Part shown: positions 35,223 through 43,041 of the stretch, piece after piece
Numbering within the stretch: position 1 is the first letter of the stretch
How the letters are laid out: the number at the start of each line of letters is the position of its first letter
IMG/VR virus record: IMGVR_UViG_3300024265_000106
Span: 1-43,041 of that record
DNA from: a virus
DNA length: 43,041 nt
Reading direction: 5' to 3' (one strand)
Made by a program: the position numbers and the translations under genes
Notes under the pieces: model-generated
What the model was told of the DNA's origin: nothing
The model's database searches: none
Seen by the model: the letters and a program-made list of their open reading frames with translations, nothing else

Positions 35223-35480
35223 ATGGCAATCAAATCAGATCAAGTACAGGTTGGATCGGAGCGGGTCGCAATTCATCACGCTGATGACGATGGCGCAGAG
35301 ATTCGGATAAGGGTGTCTGATGAGTGCTATATTGGGAACGGCGATGTAACCGTTGATTCCGGATTTCTCATAGAGAAAGATGAGATATTCGAGATGTTCA
35401 TAGGACCGGCTGAGGTTTTGTTTGCTGTTGTAAGCGACCAACCCGTCACACTTTATTATGTAATGTCATTGAATGAGTAA
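35223..35480 (+). CDS. Small beta-sandwich structural protein
   Basis: This 85-residue protein is all-beta by pattern (SERVAIHHADDDGAEIRIRV, IFEMFIGPAEVLFAVVSDQP). GGAGGGGTGA precedes the start. Its size and composition are like those of small phage decoration or head-tail joining proteins, but no family is recognised. Confidence 0.5.
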   Translation: MAIKSDQVQVGSERVAIHHADDDGAEIRIRVSDECYIGNGDVTVDSGFLIEKDEIFEMFIGPAEVLFAVVSDQPVTLYYVMSLNE

Positions 35481-35483
35481 ATA

Positions 35484-36020
35484 ATGCCAGAAGATTTTCA
35501 GATATCAATAACCTCTACAAGAAATAGGCCACCGTTTTTTGTGGTCAGCACCGCGTCTGAGGAAAAAGACGTGTTGTCGATGACCGCCGTTGGTGGGTAT
35601 GCCCTGTACCTACAGAACACATCTGTAACAAAGGTAATTGACATAAAGAAAATAATGGCAAGCGCATCTACCCCAGGTGTGGTTTTACGCTGGACAAAGG
35701 ATGTGCTGCTTGGAGAGGTTGAAAACGCAATCCTCCGGCCCCCCGTAAACATTAGTGGAACAGAGGAAGCCGAGGCCACTTGCTACAAATGGAACGGAAT
35801 CCAAAACGGGATAGTTGGCATTACAGAAGGTGCGAAGGTGGACGCCCAAATTTTAGATATTGGATACACATCGATCATGGTAAACGCTACGCTCGGGAGA
35901 ATGGATAATATCGCACTGCACTTCAAGCACCCTGAAGGCGCGCCCGATATCGGGTGTAGCCTTATTTTTTCTTATCGAGACATAGAGCCAGTTGAACAGG
36001 ATGCGCAAGATGGGCGGTAA
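35484..36020 (+). CDS. Beta-rich virion structural protein
   Basis: This 178-residue protein is mostly beta, starting DFQISITSTRNRPPFFVVST. The chain has many Asn/Thr/Gly turns and a C-terminal FKHPEGAPDIGCSLIFSYRD. No catalytic motif. It lies in the cluster of small structural genes between capsid and head-tail connector genes and overlaps the next frame. Confidence 0.55.
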   Translation: MPEDFQISITSTRNRPPFFVVSTASEEKDVLSMTAVGGYALYLQNTSVTKVIDIKKIMASASTPGVVLRWTKDVLLGEVENAILRPPVNISGTEEAEATCYKWNGIQNGIVGITEGAKVDAQILDIGYTSIMVNATLGRMDNIALHFKHPEGAPDIGCSLIFSYRDIEPVEQDAQDGR

Positions 36021-36492
36021 GACAGAATATCGCAATAAAGAACCACATGTTTCCGAGCAATTTGGTGTAGCCATTTTAGTTGTTAGGAAAGATACAGCCG
36101 AAGCATTGGCGGATGACGGGAAGTATATTCCGTTAATTGTCGATGAGTTTGGGCGATTGCACACAATAACAACGCCTCAGACAGTTGCGAACTCGATCAA
36201 GGCTTCGCCTGTCGGTGATTCAAAGGTAGTGGCATCTTCTGGTACAGCAGTCCCGTTAGTTGCTTCATCTACGGATGCTATTGGATTAATCGTTCAGGCA
36301 AAAATAGACAACACTGGCGCTGTTTATTTTGGCGACAGCAACGTAGACAAATCTACCAGTAAACAGATCGAATTATTGCAATCACAGACATTTACAGTGA
36401 GCGCACCTAGTGGCTACAAGATAGATGTAAATGAACAATATATTGACGCTGATAACAATAATGATGGAGTGAATTTCATTTATTATGCTTAA
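36010..36492 (+). CDS. Virion protein between the capsid and connector genes
   Basis: This 160-residue protein is read from ATGGGC with CAGGA nine bases upstream; ATG nine bases earlier and an upstream TTG are alternatives in the same frame. The sequence is beta-rich with a helix (VAILVVRKDTAEALADDG) near the N-terminus and ends IDADNNNDGVNFIYYA. The C-terminal part resembles short phage domains of the kind that carry SVPLVASSTDAIGLIVQAK-like beta hairpins and cap structural proteins. The function is unknown. Confidence 0.5.
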   Translation: MGGKTEYRNKEPHVSEQFGVAILVVRKDTAEALADDGKYIPLIVDEFGRLHTITTPQTVANSIKASPVGDSKVVASSGTAVPLVASSTDAIGLIVQAKIDNTGAVYFGDSNVDKSTSKQIELLQSQTFTVSAPSGYKIDVNEQYIDADNNNDGVNFIYYA

Positions 36493-38104
36493 CCATAATC
36501 CAGACGGACATTTTCATTTTGTACAATTCTTCCTTGAGCCTAACATTGCCGCGCAAGAAGGTCGTGCAATTTGGAATGACGAAGACGGCACATTAAATAT
36601 TGGTCTAAAGGGTGGTGTAGTCAATCTTCAGGTTGGGCAAGAGATGGTTCTTAGAGGCAAAAATACTTCTGGAATAACAATTGACAATGGTATGGCTGTC
36701 AGAATAAGCGGGGCCTCTGGAAATAAACCAGAGTTTGGATTATCAGAAGCAGATGTTCCAGCAACCGCAGGTTCTATTGGCCTTGCAACTGAGGATATTT
36801 TAAATAATGCAAATGGGTATGTAACAACTTTTGGATTGGTGAGGGATATAGATACTAGCGGTACGCCAGTCAGCGAAACATGGTCTGCCGCGGACAGATT
36901 GTATGTTTCGAATACAGCCGGAAAATTAACAAATGTTGCTCCCTCAAGCACAGAAAGAATTATATTTATTGGTATTGTGCTCATGGCGCATGCTACGGAG
37001 GGCATCATTTGGGTAAACCCAATTAATGTTTCTTATGTGGAAGAACTAAGCGGAAACGATGATGGGAGTGGGAATCCGATATTAGGTATAGACACAACCA
37101 ATAAGCAGGTTAGGGCTAGAAATGATGGGGCTGGCATAATAGCCGCCCTTAATGTCATGAACCTGAGAGCAGCCGAAAATAGCACATGGACAGGCATCAA
37201 ATTTGTTATGAACAATGACGATGGGGAGTTCTCGTATTTTGAGATTCTGACAAGAGCATCCGATGTTACAACCGATACAGAAGATTCAGTAACGTCATTT
37301 AATGCAATGAAAGCAGGCGCGTTGATAGAGGTTTGTAGGATGGGAGCCGCTGGCCTGGTTGTGAACGAATTGGGGTTGAACCAAGATACCAGAATTGAGG
37401 GACAAAGCGATACTGTACTTCTATATATAAGGGCTGATTCTGACAGGGTAGGAATAGGCACAAACACCCCCGATACAAAACTGCACGTAGTTGGCGCAAT
37501 AACCATTGACGAGTTGAGTTCAGACCCAACAAATCCAGTAGAGGGCAGCGCCGTATTCTGGAAGGGCGACGGAACTGGAAGCGGCAATGATGGAGATATG
37601 CTTTACATGGAACAGTCTGGCGGTGTTGTTGAAACCGGAAACCTGAAATGGACAGATTTCACCCCGTCTTCGATTACATTGAACGCAGGTTCAAATACAG
37701 GCGGGACGCCGTCTGATGTTCAGTCTATGTTTAGTGGTGGAACTTATGATATTGACGAAGTGGCCGCTACCCCAGGTTATGATGTTGAATTCGTGTTCTC
37801 TGGGGTTGATAAATTCCCCACTGTGGTTGTTGCTAAATGGGCTTACACTGGTTCTGCAACCCACTTTGTCACAGTAGATATATGGAATTACAACTCGGAG
37901 GATTGGGACACGGTTGAGCAGTTCAATAATGGCGGTGGTTTTTTTGAGGGTTTAAGTGCATATATTCCTCAAGCAAACAGGGATGATTATGTTAGTGGCG
38001 GAGCTGCCAAAGTTAGATTTTTCCATAGGTCTGCTGGTAACCCCGCGCACGACATCAGCATTGATTACGTTGGACTCACCCACTCTTTACAGGGAGTTAT
38101 CTGA
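36485..38104 (+). CDS. Fibre-like protein in the head gene cluster
   Basis: This 539-residue protein begins with a beta domain typical of phage fibre proteins: GQEMVLRGKNTSGITIDNGM, SIGLATEDILNNANGYVTTF, ADRLYVSNTAGKLTNVAPSS and IIFIGIVLMAHATEGIIWVNP. A middle segment with DRVGIGTNTPDTKLHVVG is the repeat-like motif found in trimeric fibres. The C-terminal domain has a jelly-roll-like pattern with aromatic strands. Tail fibres normally lie after the tape measure gene, so this may be a head fibre or collar whisker. Confidence 0.6.
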   Translation: MLNHNPDGHFHFVQFFLEPNIAAQEGRAIWNDEDGTLNIGLKGGVVNLQVGQEMVLRGKNTSGITIDNGMAVRISGASGNKPEFGLSEADVPATAGSIGLATEDILNNANGYVTTFGLVRDIDTSGTPVSETWSAADRLYVSNTAGKLTNVAPSSTERIIFIGIVLMAHATEGIIWVNPINVSYVEELSGNDDGSGNPILGIDTTNKQVRARNDGAGIIAALNVMNLRAAENSTWTGIKFVMNNDDGEFSYFEILTRASDVTTDTEDSVTSFNAMKAGALIEVCRMGAAGLVVNELGLNQDTRIEGQSDTVLLYIRADSDRVGIGTNTPDTKLHVVGAITIDELSSDPTNPVEGSAVFWKGDGTGSGNDGDMLYMEQSGGVVETGNLKWTDFTPSSITLNAGSNTGGTPSDVQSMFSGGTYDIDEVAATPGYDVEFVFSGVDKFPTVVVAKWAYTGSATHFVTVDIWNYNSEDWDTVEQFNNGGGFFEGLSAYIPQANRDDYVSGGAAKVRFFHRSAGNPAHDISIDYVGLTHSLQGVI

Positions 38105-38691
38105 TGGCATTAGACAACGCTTACGACACACTAGAACTTTTCAAGCTGTATGCAAAGATAATCTCAGATGACGACGACAACGAGAATCTAGCCGAGGAAA
38201 CTCTGAATGCCGCCAGCAGATTCATTGACAGGCAGACAGGCCGGACATTCTATGCCAGGACTGATACAAGATCATTTGATGTCCCTAGTGGTAGAGAATT
38301 GCGGGTTGACGACGATTTACTAACGATCACAACACTAACCAATGGCGATGACAGCGTAATCGCGGACACAGAATATATTCTCATTCCTGCTAATGTTGAC
38401 CCAAAATTCGCAATAGTTTTAAAGAGTACGTCAAGCATAATCTGGCAACCAGACAGCAACAGTGGCACAGAGCAGGTCATAAGCGTAGCGGGCACATGGG
38501 GATGGGTTGCGACTGCCCCGCCTGACATAGTAGAGGCTTGTAGATTAATCACAAAAGACTATTTGAGCAAGAGAACAGGTCAGGGCGTTGCGGGAGTTGC
38601 TACCGTCACAGCGGGAGGTATTGTTCTCTCCCCTGGTGGCGTGCCGAAGGCGGCTATGGAAATCATTAATGTTTATAGGACCAAGACATAA
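38104..38691 (+). CDS. Head-tail connector protein (HK97 gp6-like adaptor)
   Basis: This 195-residue protein is TGATG-coupled to the fibre gene. A helical N-terminal part (LFKLYAKIISDDDDNENLAE, TLNAASRFIDRQTGRTFYAR) is followed by a beta region (TEYILIPANVDPKFAIVLKS) and GTWGWVATAPPDIVEACRLI. This is the layout of phage gp6-like adaptor proteins that bind under the portal and start the neck. The next gene is a tail terminator candidate. Confidence 0.7.
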   Translation: MALDNAYDTLELFKLYAKIISDDDDNENLAEETLNAASRFIDRQTGRTFYARTDTRSFDVPSGRELRVDDDLLTITTLTNGDDSVIADTEYILIPANVDPKFAIVLKSTSSIIWQPDSNSGTEQVISVAGTWGWVATAPPDIVEACRLITKDYLSKRTGQGVAGVATVTAGGIVLSPGGVPKAAMEIINVYRTKT

Positions 38692-39146
38692 TGGGATTAC
38701 AAATTGTGGCCGTATGCAATAGCATCGCAGCCCTAACTGTCGTAGGCGTGACATTTAAAGATATTGACGAAATCCCAGAAGACGCAAACGCTATGGATGT
38801 GCCGATGATAATTCCAAAGCCAGATGGGTTTATAACTGGTTTTGGGTATGGTAGAAAAAGCCTAGGACCTGGGACTACTGCGGCCATAGATATAACTTAT
38901 ATATTAACTTATCGCCTCCTTCATTCAGAGGGCGGCGAAGGCATGAGCGGAATATTTTCGACTTATTCGGACATGGTTGTAAAAGCGGCTGCATTCTTAG
39001 ATGCGGTCATAGCCAACGACACCATCACAGGTGCAATAAATATTGAACCAGTATCTATACCGATATTTGAGCCAGTAACAGACCCACTTGGTAGATGGTT
39101 CCACGGTTGCGATATCGGAATAGAAGTAACGGAGTTTGTAAACTAA
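38691..39146 (+). CDS. Tail terminator / tail completion protein candidate
   Basis: This 151-residue alpha/beta protein follows the connector gene by overlap (TAATG), the position where siphophages encode the protein that caps the tail tube and joins it to the head. Visible parts are YILTYRLLHSEGGEGMSGIF, a helix with YSDMVVKAAAFLDAVIA, and a late strand GRWFHGCDIGIEVTEFV. The fold fits tail terminator proteins but the family is not certain. Confidence 0.6.
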   Translation: MGLQIVAVCNSIAALTVVGVTFKDIDEIPEDANAMDVPMIIPKPDGFITGFGYGRKSLGPGTTAAIDITYILTYRLLHSEGGEGMSGIFSTYSDMVVKAAAFLDAVIANDTITGAINIEPVSIPIFEPVTDPLGRWFHGCDIGIEVTEFVN

Positions 39147-39337
39147 TGAAAAGACACAGAGCAATACAAAAAATTATGAAAGGCGACAGGGCGATAATGC
39201 CAGGTGAATTTATTGACGATGAATTTAGCGATAAAGAAATTCAAGGTTATGTCAAATCGGGTCACGCTGCTGTGAAAATCACGGCGGAGAAAAAGCCCAA
39301 GAAATCAAAGAAGGTGAAAGATGTCGAGAACTCATAA
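39146..39337 (+). CDS. Small basic head-tail linker-type protein, 63 residues
   Basis: The start is TAATG-coupled to the tail terminator candidate. It has the same layout as the 62-residue gene at 34.6 kb: basic start (MKRHRAIQKIMKGDRAIMPG), acidic middle (EFIDDEFSDKEI) and a Lys-rich tail (TAEKKPKKSKKVK). It overlaps the tail tube gene by 17 bases. Confidence 0.55.
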   Translation: MKRHRAIQKIMKGDRAIMPGEFIDDEFSDKEIQGYVKSGHAAVKITAEKKPKKSKKVKDVENS

Positions 39338-40088
39338 AAAGAACTGGCGCGTATACACGGACGGGAACGATTTGTCTAGTCACGCGATGGGTATTGGCCC
39401 CTTGACGCACACCGCAGAACCCGCGGGTGAAACAGCATTAACAGACGCTCTAAATGGATTCTTTCCAGGAGTCAATACAGTTTCCGTTGGGACGCTGAAT
39501 ACCATCCTTGACAACACGGCCGTAACAGGATCGCATATTGTGTTGGAAGGCGGCACGGGAACCAAAAGGGTCGTGTCAGTTGCGGTTGGGTTAACATCCG
39601 CCCCTGTCTCTGGTGATCCGTGTTTTGCTGGGGAATTCGAGCAATTAACCTATTTGGGCGTTGGCGACCCAATGGTAACTGCTTCGATAGACTTCAATCA
39701 CTCTGTCAGGGCTGCAAGTTTGCTCTACGCTAAACCGTGGGGAAATATCATCCATGCTAAAGGCGCAGAAACAGGAGCGAACTCTGGAGAAAGCGATCAC
39801 GAGCATGTGGACGGGCAAACAACGCTGGGGGGGTTCATGGTCTGGCAGTTGTTCAGCGCAGACGGGACCGGAACAGTCACAATGTCAATTGAAGATGACG
39901 CAGCAACAGACGGGGCTTATTCGTCCCTTGTTTCTTCTGGAGCGATAGACGCAGCCACTGACCCGGTCGCTGGAGTGGTTGCGCTTGGAACCGCAGTAAC
40001 AGTAGAAGCATTTACACGCTGGCAGATTGCGTTCGGCGGCAACACAACCACAGCAACATTTTTTCTTAGCTTCCATAGAGGAATCTAA
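39321..40088 (+). CDS. Major tail protein candidate 1 (tube-like)
   Basis: This 255-residue protein is beta-rich and Gly/Thr/Ala-rich, with FPGVNTVSVGTLNTILDNTA, FEQLTYLGVGDPMVTASIDF and a C-terminal FTRWQIAFGGNTTTATFFLS. The position between the tail terminator and the chaperone genes and the absence of other motifs fit the major tail (tube) protein. AAGGTGAAAG precedes the start. A second, smaller tube-like gene follows. Confidence 0.6.
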   Translation: MSRTHKKNWRVYTDGNDLSSHAMGIGPLTHTAEPAGETALTDALNGFFPGVNTVSVGTLNTILDNTAVTGSHIVLEGGTGTKRVVSVAVGLTSAPVSGDPCFAGEFEQLTYLGVGDPMVTASIDFNHSVRAASLLYAKPWGNIIHAKGAETGANSGESDHEHVDGQTTLGGFMVWQLFSADGTGTVTMSIEDDAATDGAYSSLVSSGAIDAATDPVAGVVALGTAVTVEAFTRWQIAFGGNTTTATFFLSFHRGI

Positions 40089-40103
40089 AAGGAGTAATAA
40101 AGT

Positions 40104-40601
40104 ATGTCAACAGGAAGAACTTCAGGAAAGTTTATCAAGGTACAGATCGATGATGTAAACGGAACCGTGCGAGATGTTCCCGTAGCAACAATCAGTGGGA
40201 TTGGTGTTACGGCGGACGTAGTTGATTTGACGGCGCTCCAGGACGCACTCACGGGTGGGTTGACAGGAGTGCCAACGTTCGAATCTCCCATTACCGGCCC
40301 GTTTGATACCAGAGCAGCAGTGAGCGCATCTGGTACAGGCGCAGCTCCGGCATTGTCTGGGTCGCATACCGTATTAGAACCGATCAATAATGGATCTACC
40401 CCACTAACGCTTGGTATCTATATCGGCATTCAGGCAAATTGGACGACCGGTGGTGATCCTGTTTTCGGGATTACCTCATCTGCAACGGCAGGCGTTTTGC
40501 TGCGGGATTACACCGTCAGCGATGACGGCATGTATTCTGCTACGATCTATATGTTCCCCGGATCGACTGCTGTAGATTGGGCCACATCCGCATTTACATA
40601 A
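40104..40601 (+). CDS. Major tail protein candidate 2 (tube-like)
   Basis: This 165-residue protein has an opening typical of major tail proteins (FIKVQIDDVNGTVRDVPVAT, VVDLTALQDAL) and a beta-rich Gly/Thr-rich remainder (TTGGDPVFGITSSATAGVLL). AAAGGAG lies well placed upstream. This one or the preceding gene would be the actual tube subunit; the other may be a tail decoration or adaptor. Confidence 0.6.
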   Translation: MSTGRTSGKFIKVQIDDVNGTVRDVPVATISGIGVTADVVDLTALQDALTGGLTGVPTFESPITGPFDTRAAVSASGTGAAPALSGSHTVLEPINNGSTPLTLGIYIGIQANWTTGGDPVFGITSSATAGVLLRDYTVSDDGMYSATIYMFPGSTAVDWATSAFT

Positions 40602-40605
40602 ACTA

Positions 40606-40621
40606 GTGAAAGGTTTTTCAC
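40606..40621 (+). promoter_or_regulatory. Hairpin over the tail chaperone ribosome site
   Basis: GTGAAA-GGTT-TTTCAC can fold so that the AAAGG ribosome site is partly paired, ending one base before the start codon. It could reduce translation of the chaperone relative to the tube gene. Confidence 0.45.
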
Positions 40622-40622
40622 A

Positions 40623-41159
40623 ATGGGTAAGAAAATTACCTCGAAGATCAAGGGATGGGAAGGGACTGTCACGATTGCAGATCCCCTTTTCCTTCCCCAA
40701 GTATTAGCATTAAGGAAGACGCAGAGAGAATCACAAGCGTTGTATGGCAAACATATCTTTTTGTCAGCAAAAAAGAAAGCAAAACACAAGATCGGCGACA
40801 TAATCGTAATGGCTTTTGACGAAAAAGCCGACGAGTGGCTACCTGCAAAGAAAAACAACAAAGACGCGTTCAATGCAGAGATCATCGGTATTGAAGAAGA
40901 AGACGGACAAACAACGCTTGAGCTGATAAACAAAGACAACGAGCCAGTCTTTGATGAAACCATAATGATCCGACTTCCCGCGGCGCTGGCATGTATAGAG
41001 GACTGGAACATAAAAGGCAGAACCCAACCTACAGTAGAAACGTATCCGATGGCAGGAACAGACTCGGAATACGGGCATTCGGTTGAGTTTTTCGCACTAC
41101 TTTACGGCGAGGTATGGGCATTGTTCAAGCGCGTAGAAGAAGACCCCCCGGAAGCATAG
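40623..41159 (+). CDS. Tail assembly chaperone (G-like)
   Basis: This 178-residue protein lies between the tube genes and the tape measure gene, the normal place of tail assembly chaperones. It has a basic N-terminal part (GKKITSKIKGWEGTVTIADP), an acidic middle (IGIEEEDGQTTLELINKDNE), and a helix near the end (FFALLYGEVWALFKRVEED). It ends at TAG shortly after a slippery CCCCCCG, where some ribosomes are expected to shift to -1 and read on to make a longer fusion chaperone. Confidence 0.8.
   Translation: MGKKITSKIKGWEGTVTIADPLFLPQVLALRKTQRESQALYGKHIFLSAKKKAKHKIGDIIVMAFDEKADEWLPAKKNNKDAFNAEIIGIEEEDGQTTLELINKDNEPVFDETIMIRLPAALACIEDWNIKGRTQPTVETYPMAGTDSEYGHSVEFFALLYGEVWALFKRVEEDPPEA
41144..41150 (+). 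promoter_or_regulatory. -1 frameshift slippery site CCCCCCG
   Basis: In the chaperone frame the heptamer reads C-CCC-CCG, the canonical X-XXY-YYZ form. The stop TAG lies nine bases later. A short stem, CATAG/CTATG, downstream might stimulate slipping. Confidence 0.8.
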
Positions 41160-41452
41160 CCGCCCATAGTTACGCCTACGCTATGAGCGACGGAAGAATG
41201 CCAGAGGAAATAGAACTATCGAATTCCTTTAAAAGATTCGGAGCATTTACGGTATTAGGTAGACCTATGAGCGCACTAGAAATAAAAAGAATTTCGTTAG
41301 CCGAAAGGGTTGTAAACACTTGCGTTGAGCGCGGAGGTGATTTAAATGCCGCTGTATGGATGCAATCAAACCCAGAGAAGGCCGAGTTTTTTAATTGGGC
41401 AATGATGCAGGCCCTCGATATGGGGCTTATAAAGGAACCTGTAGATGCCTGA
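41150..41452 (+). CDS. Tail assembly chaperone extension (T-like, by -1 frameshift)
   Basis: After slippage the -1 frame adds 100 residues (GSIAAHSYAYAMSDGRMPEE and on), making a fused product of about 276 residues. The extension contains FGAFTVLGRPMSALEIKRIS and a helical end with FFNWAMMQALDMG. This G/GT arrangement is conserved in long-tailed phages; the pair wraps the tape measure until the tube polymerises. The frame also contains an internal ATG, but no ribosome site precedes it. It overlaps the tape measure gene by eight bases. Confidence 0.8.
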   Translation, partial: GSIAAHSYAYAMSDGRMPEEIELSNSFKRFGAFTVLGRPMSALEIKRISLAERVVNTCVERGGDLNAAVWMQSNPEKAEFFNWAMMQALDMGLIKEPVDA

Positions 41453-43041
41453 TATTATTGTCACCCTGAAACTAACAGATGAATTAACAAAAGGGATGGA
41501 GAAGGCCACCGCCTCAACCAAAGAGTTTGAAAAAACCCTAGAAGTTACTGAGGAATCGGCCAAAACACTCATTAAGCAATTTGCGGACTTGGGCGTTAAT
41601 ACAGACGAGATGTCTAATGAGTTTCTCGCCCTTAACCCTGAAGTGAAAAAATCCATAGCATTATTGGACAAGTTGGGCGTAACATCAGGAAAATCGGCCA
41701 AAGGCATAAAGGAATTTGAAAGAAAAGAAAAGGAAGCCGAAAAACAAAGCAAGAAACTCAAAACTCAATTAAAGGGGCTAGTCAAAGGTTTTCTTGGGAT
41801 CAGTGGGGCGCTCGTGGCTGGCAGGGCATTGGCTAATTTCGCAAAAGACGCATTGGCGGCGGCTGATGCAGCAGGCAAATTGCCACCCATTTTTGATGAG
41901 GCAGAAAAAACAAGCCAAAGACTAAAAGAAGCCGCTGGAGAACAGTTGGCTGGAGGACTTGAAAAATCCAAACATGCTTTTGTTGCGCTGGCAGAGCCTA
42001 CCATAAAGAATTTAGAATTATCAAACAGGTTGACTGACGCGCGCAGGAAAGGATTAATCACGGAAATAGAATTCAACCGCATGAGAACAGCACAAAAAGG
42101 TGGTCAAGAAGCAAGTTTACGAATATCCAGAGCGCTTCTAATATTAGAGCAGCAACATAATCAAGTGGCATTAACTGGAAATGAAATACTGGCTCAAAGG
42201 GTGGCTGAAGTAGAGAGGCTCGAAGCATTAAGGTTCGCAAGCGTCGCCGAAGCCGGGATCACCGTGACGACTGCCGACGAGATTGCCGAGAGAGTTCAGG
42301 CAGAATTAGAAGCACTGAGACAAAAACAAACACTTTTGGAAAGCATCACCTCGCTTGAAGCAAGAGCAGGAAGAGCAGGCGACATCCCTGCCACCCGCCC
42401 CCTTGACGCGAACCTGAGGGCGCTTGGCCCAGCGGGGGTCACGCCGATAAGCGGGGACGCCTTTGGGGTTCAGAGCGATTTGTCCGCCCAGGTTGGCGGG
42501 GCGATAGACCAACTCCAGTTATACGAACAGGGGCAACTAGAAGTTCAAGATACTTATGATCTAATTGTCATGGCGTATAAAGACGGGCTGTTGTCAATAG
42601 AGGCCACAGAAAGGGAAATGACGAAGGTAGCGGTTCAATCGACCAGAAACTCATTGGCTGCGGGAGATTTCAATACCGAGCAGCAGGCGGCGATTGCTTT
42701 GGCGGGGGACCTGGGAATTACAATGGGGGAAGCACTTGAGATGATTAGAAACATGGATACCGCTGCGGAAGGGCTGCCAACTGGCATTGCAGATGCCGGC
42801 GAGGCGGTTGACGAACTACAACTTAGCCTAGATAAACTAACGAGGACCCCTTACAGGGTGAATATAGCAGTCAATATTCTGGGTTTGCCCGGGGGCATTA
42901 CTTTGCCTGCTTTGCCGAGTGGAGGCTTTGGAACAGGGACAACCTCGACTGTTGGGTTTGCTTCAGGCGGTAGCCTCACGGTTCCTCCGGGCTTTCCAAA
43001 CGATTCGTTTGGAATTGGCGTTTCATCTGGCGAAGAGGTTA
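41445..43041 (+). CDS. Tail tape measure protein (N-terminal 532 codons; ends at left edge)
   Basis: With the 43 codons at the left end of the window the full protein has 575 residues, short for the family; at about 0.15 nm per residue the tail would be near 85 nm. The chain is helical with coiled-coil runs (KEFEKTLEVTEESAKTLI, KEFERKEKEAEKQSKKLK). A hydrophobic stretch (GLVKGFLGISGALVAGRAL, residues 111-129) and a Gly/Ser-rich end complete it. It sets tail length and may help DNA entry. The start overlaps the chaperone extension as ATGCCTGA. Confidence 0.85.
   Translation, partial: MPDIIVTLKLTDELTKGMEKATASTKEFEKTLEVTEESAKTLIKQFADLGVNTDEMSNEFLALNPEVKKSIALLDKLGVTSGKSAKGIKEFERKEKEAEKQSKKLKTQLKGLVKGFLGISGALVAGRALANFAKDALAAADAAGKLPPIFDEAEKTSQRLKEAAGEQLAGGLEKSKHAFVALAEPTIKNLELSNRLTDARRKGLITEIEFNRMRTAQKGGQEASLRISRALLILEQQHNQVALTGNEILAQRVAEVERLEALRFASVAEAGITVTTADEIAERVQAELEALRQKQTLLESITSLEARAGRAGDIPATRPLDANLRALGPAGVTPISGDAFGVQSDLSAQVGGAIDQLQLYEQGQLEVQDTYDLIVMAYKDGLLSIEATEREMTKVAVQSTRNSLAAGDFNTEQQAAIALAGDLGITMGEALEMIRNMDTAAEGLPTGIADAGEAVDELQLSLDKLTRTPYRVNIAVNILGLPGGITLPALPSGGFGTGTTSTVGFASGGSLTVPPGFPNDSFGIGVSSGEEV
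42916..43041 (+). repeat. 126-base terminal direct repeat, right copy
   Basis: Identical to positions 8-133 and in the same frame of the tape measure gene. It allows the contig to be closed into a circle of 42,915 bases. Confidence 0.9.

Noticed and set aside
1-43041. CRISPR array, tRNA genes, integrase and DNA polymerase
   Set aside because: No regularly spaced repeats, no cloverleaf-like sequence, and no recombinase or polymerase motifs were found on either strand by eye.

Overview
The window is essentially one complete genome of a tailed dsDNA bacteriophage with siphovirus-type tail genes and HK97-type head genes. The last 126 bases repeat positions 8-133 exactly, and the tape measure gene that is cut at the right end continues in frame at the left end. 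The contig is therefore a circular assembly of about 42.9 kb opened inside the tape measure gene. Genes are small and tightly packed, with many ATGA, TAATG and GTGA stop/start overlaps, AAAGGAG-type ribosome binding sites and sigma70-like promoters. The host is bacterial but cannot be named from the sequence. The GH25 endolysin, and the absence of a recognisable spanin pair, are compatible with a monoderm or unusual envelope.

The control centre is the divergent promoter region at about 16.85-16.97 kb. Leftward (minus strand, 16.85 down to 7.03 kb) it drives a Cro/CI-like repressor, a small HNH protein, a replication-initiator-like protein, a DNA methyltransferase operon and many small proteins (zinc binding, coiled coil, single membrane span). 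Rightward (16.97-22.06 kb) it drives about 17 small early genes, including a protein resembling the phiC31 gp3 recombination directionality factor family. A self-contained promoter-gene-terminator cassette (22.07-22.43 kb), an HTH-HNH endonuclease and a ribbon-helix-helix regulator lie before the late genes.

The late region reads rightward from about 23.4 kb and wraps through the contig ends to 7.03 kb. In order it holds the terminase small and large subunits, portal, Mu-F-like head morphogenesis protein and gp10-like protein. Then come small zinc-ribbon proteins with a HEXXH protein, a single polypeptide fusing prohead protease, scaffold and major capsid protein, a beta-helix protein and a fibre-like protein. 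Next are the head-tail connector and tail terminator, two tube-like proteins, tail chaperones joined by a -1 frameshift, a 575-residue tape measure protein and tail-tip proteins. Two LamG-like lectin-fold proteins, a second HEXXH protein, the GH25 endolysin, an XhlA-like protein and a holin complete it. A strong terminator at 7.05 kb ends the late transcript where it meets the leftward operon.

The most unusual material is non-coding. Three genes (HNH, replication protein, capsid fusion) each follow a promoter and a leader that folds into an 11-13 bp stem enclosing 26-28 nt. In two of them the predicted 5' end of the transcript is complementary (7-8 bp) to the inner loop. A separate branched fold of about 130 nt lies beside an HNH gene. 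A perfect AT-rich palindrome occurs three times outside genes. No integrase, tRNA, CRISPR array or DNA polymerase was seen.
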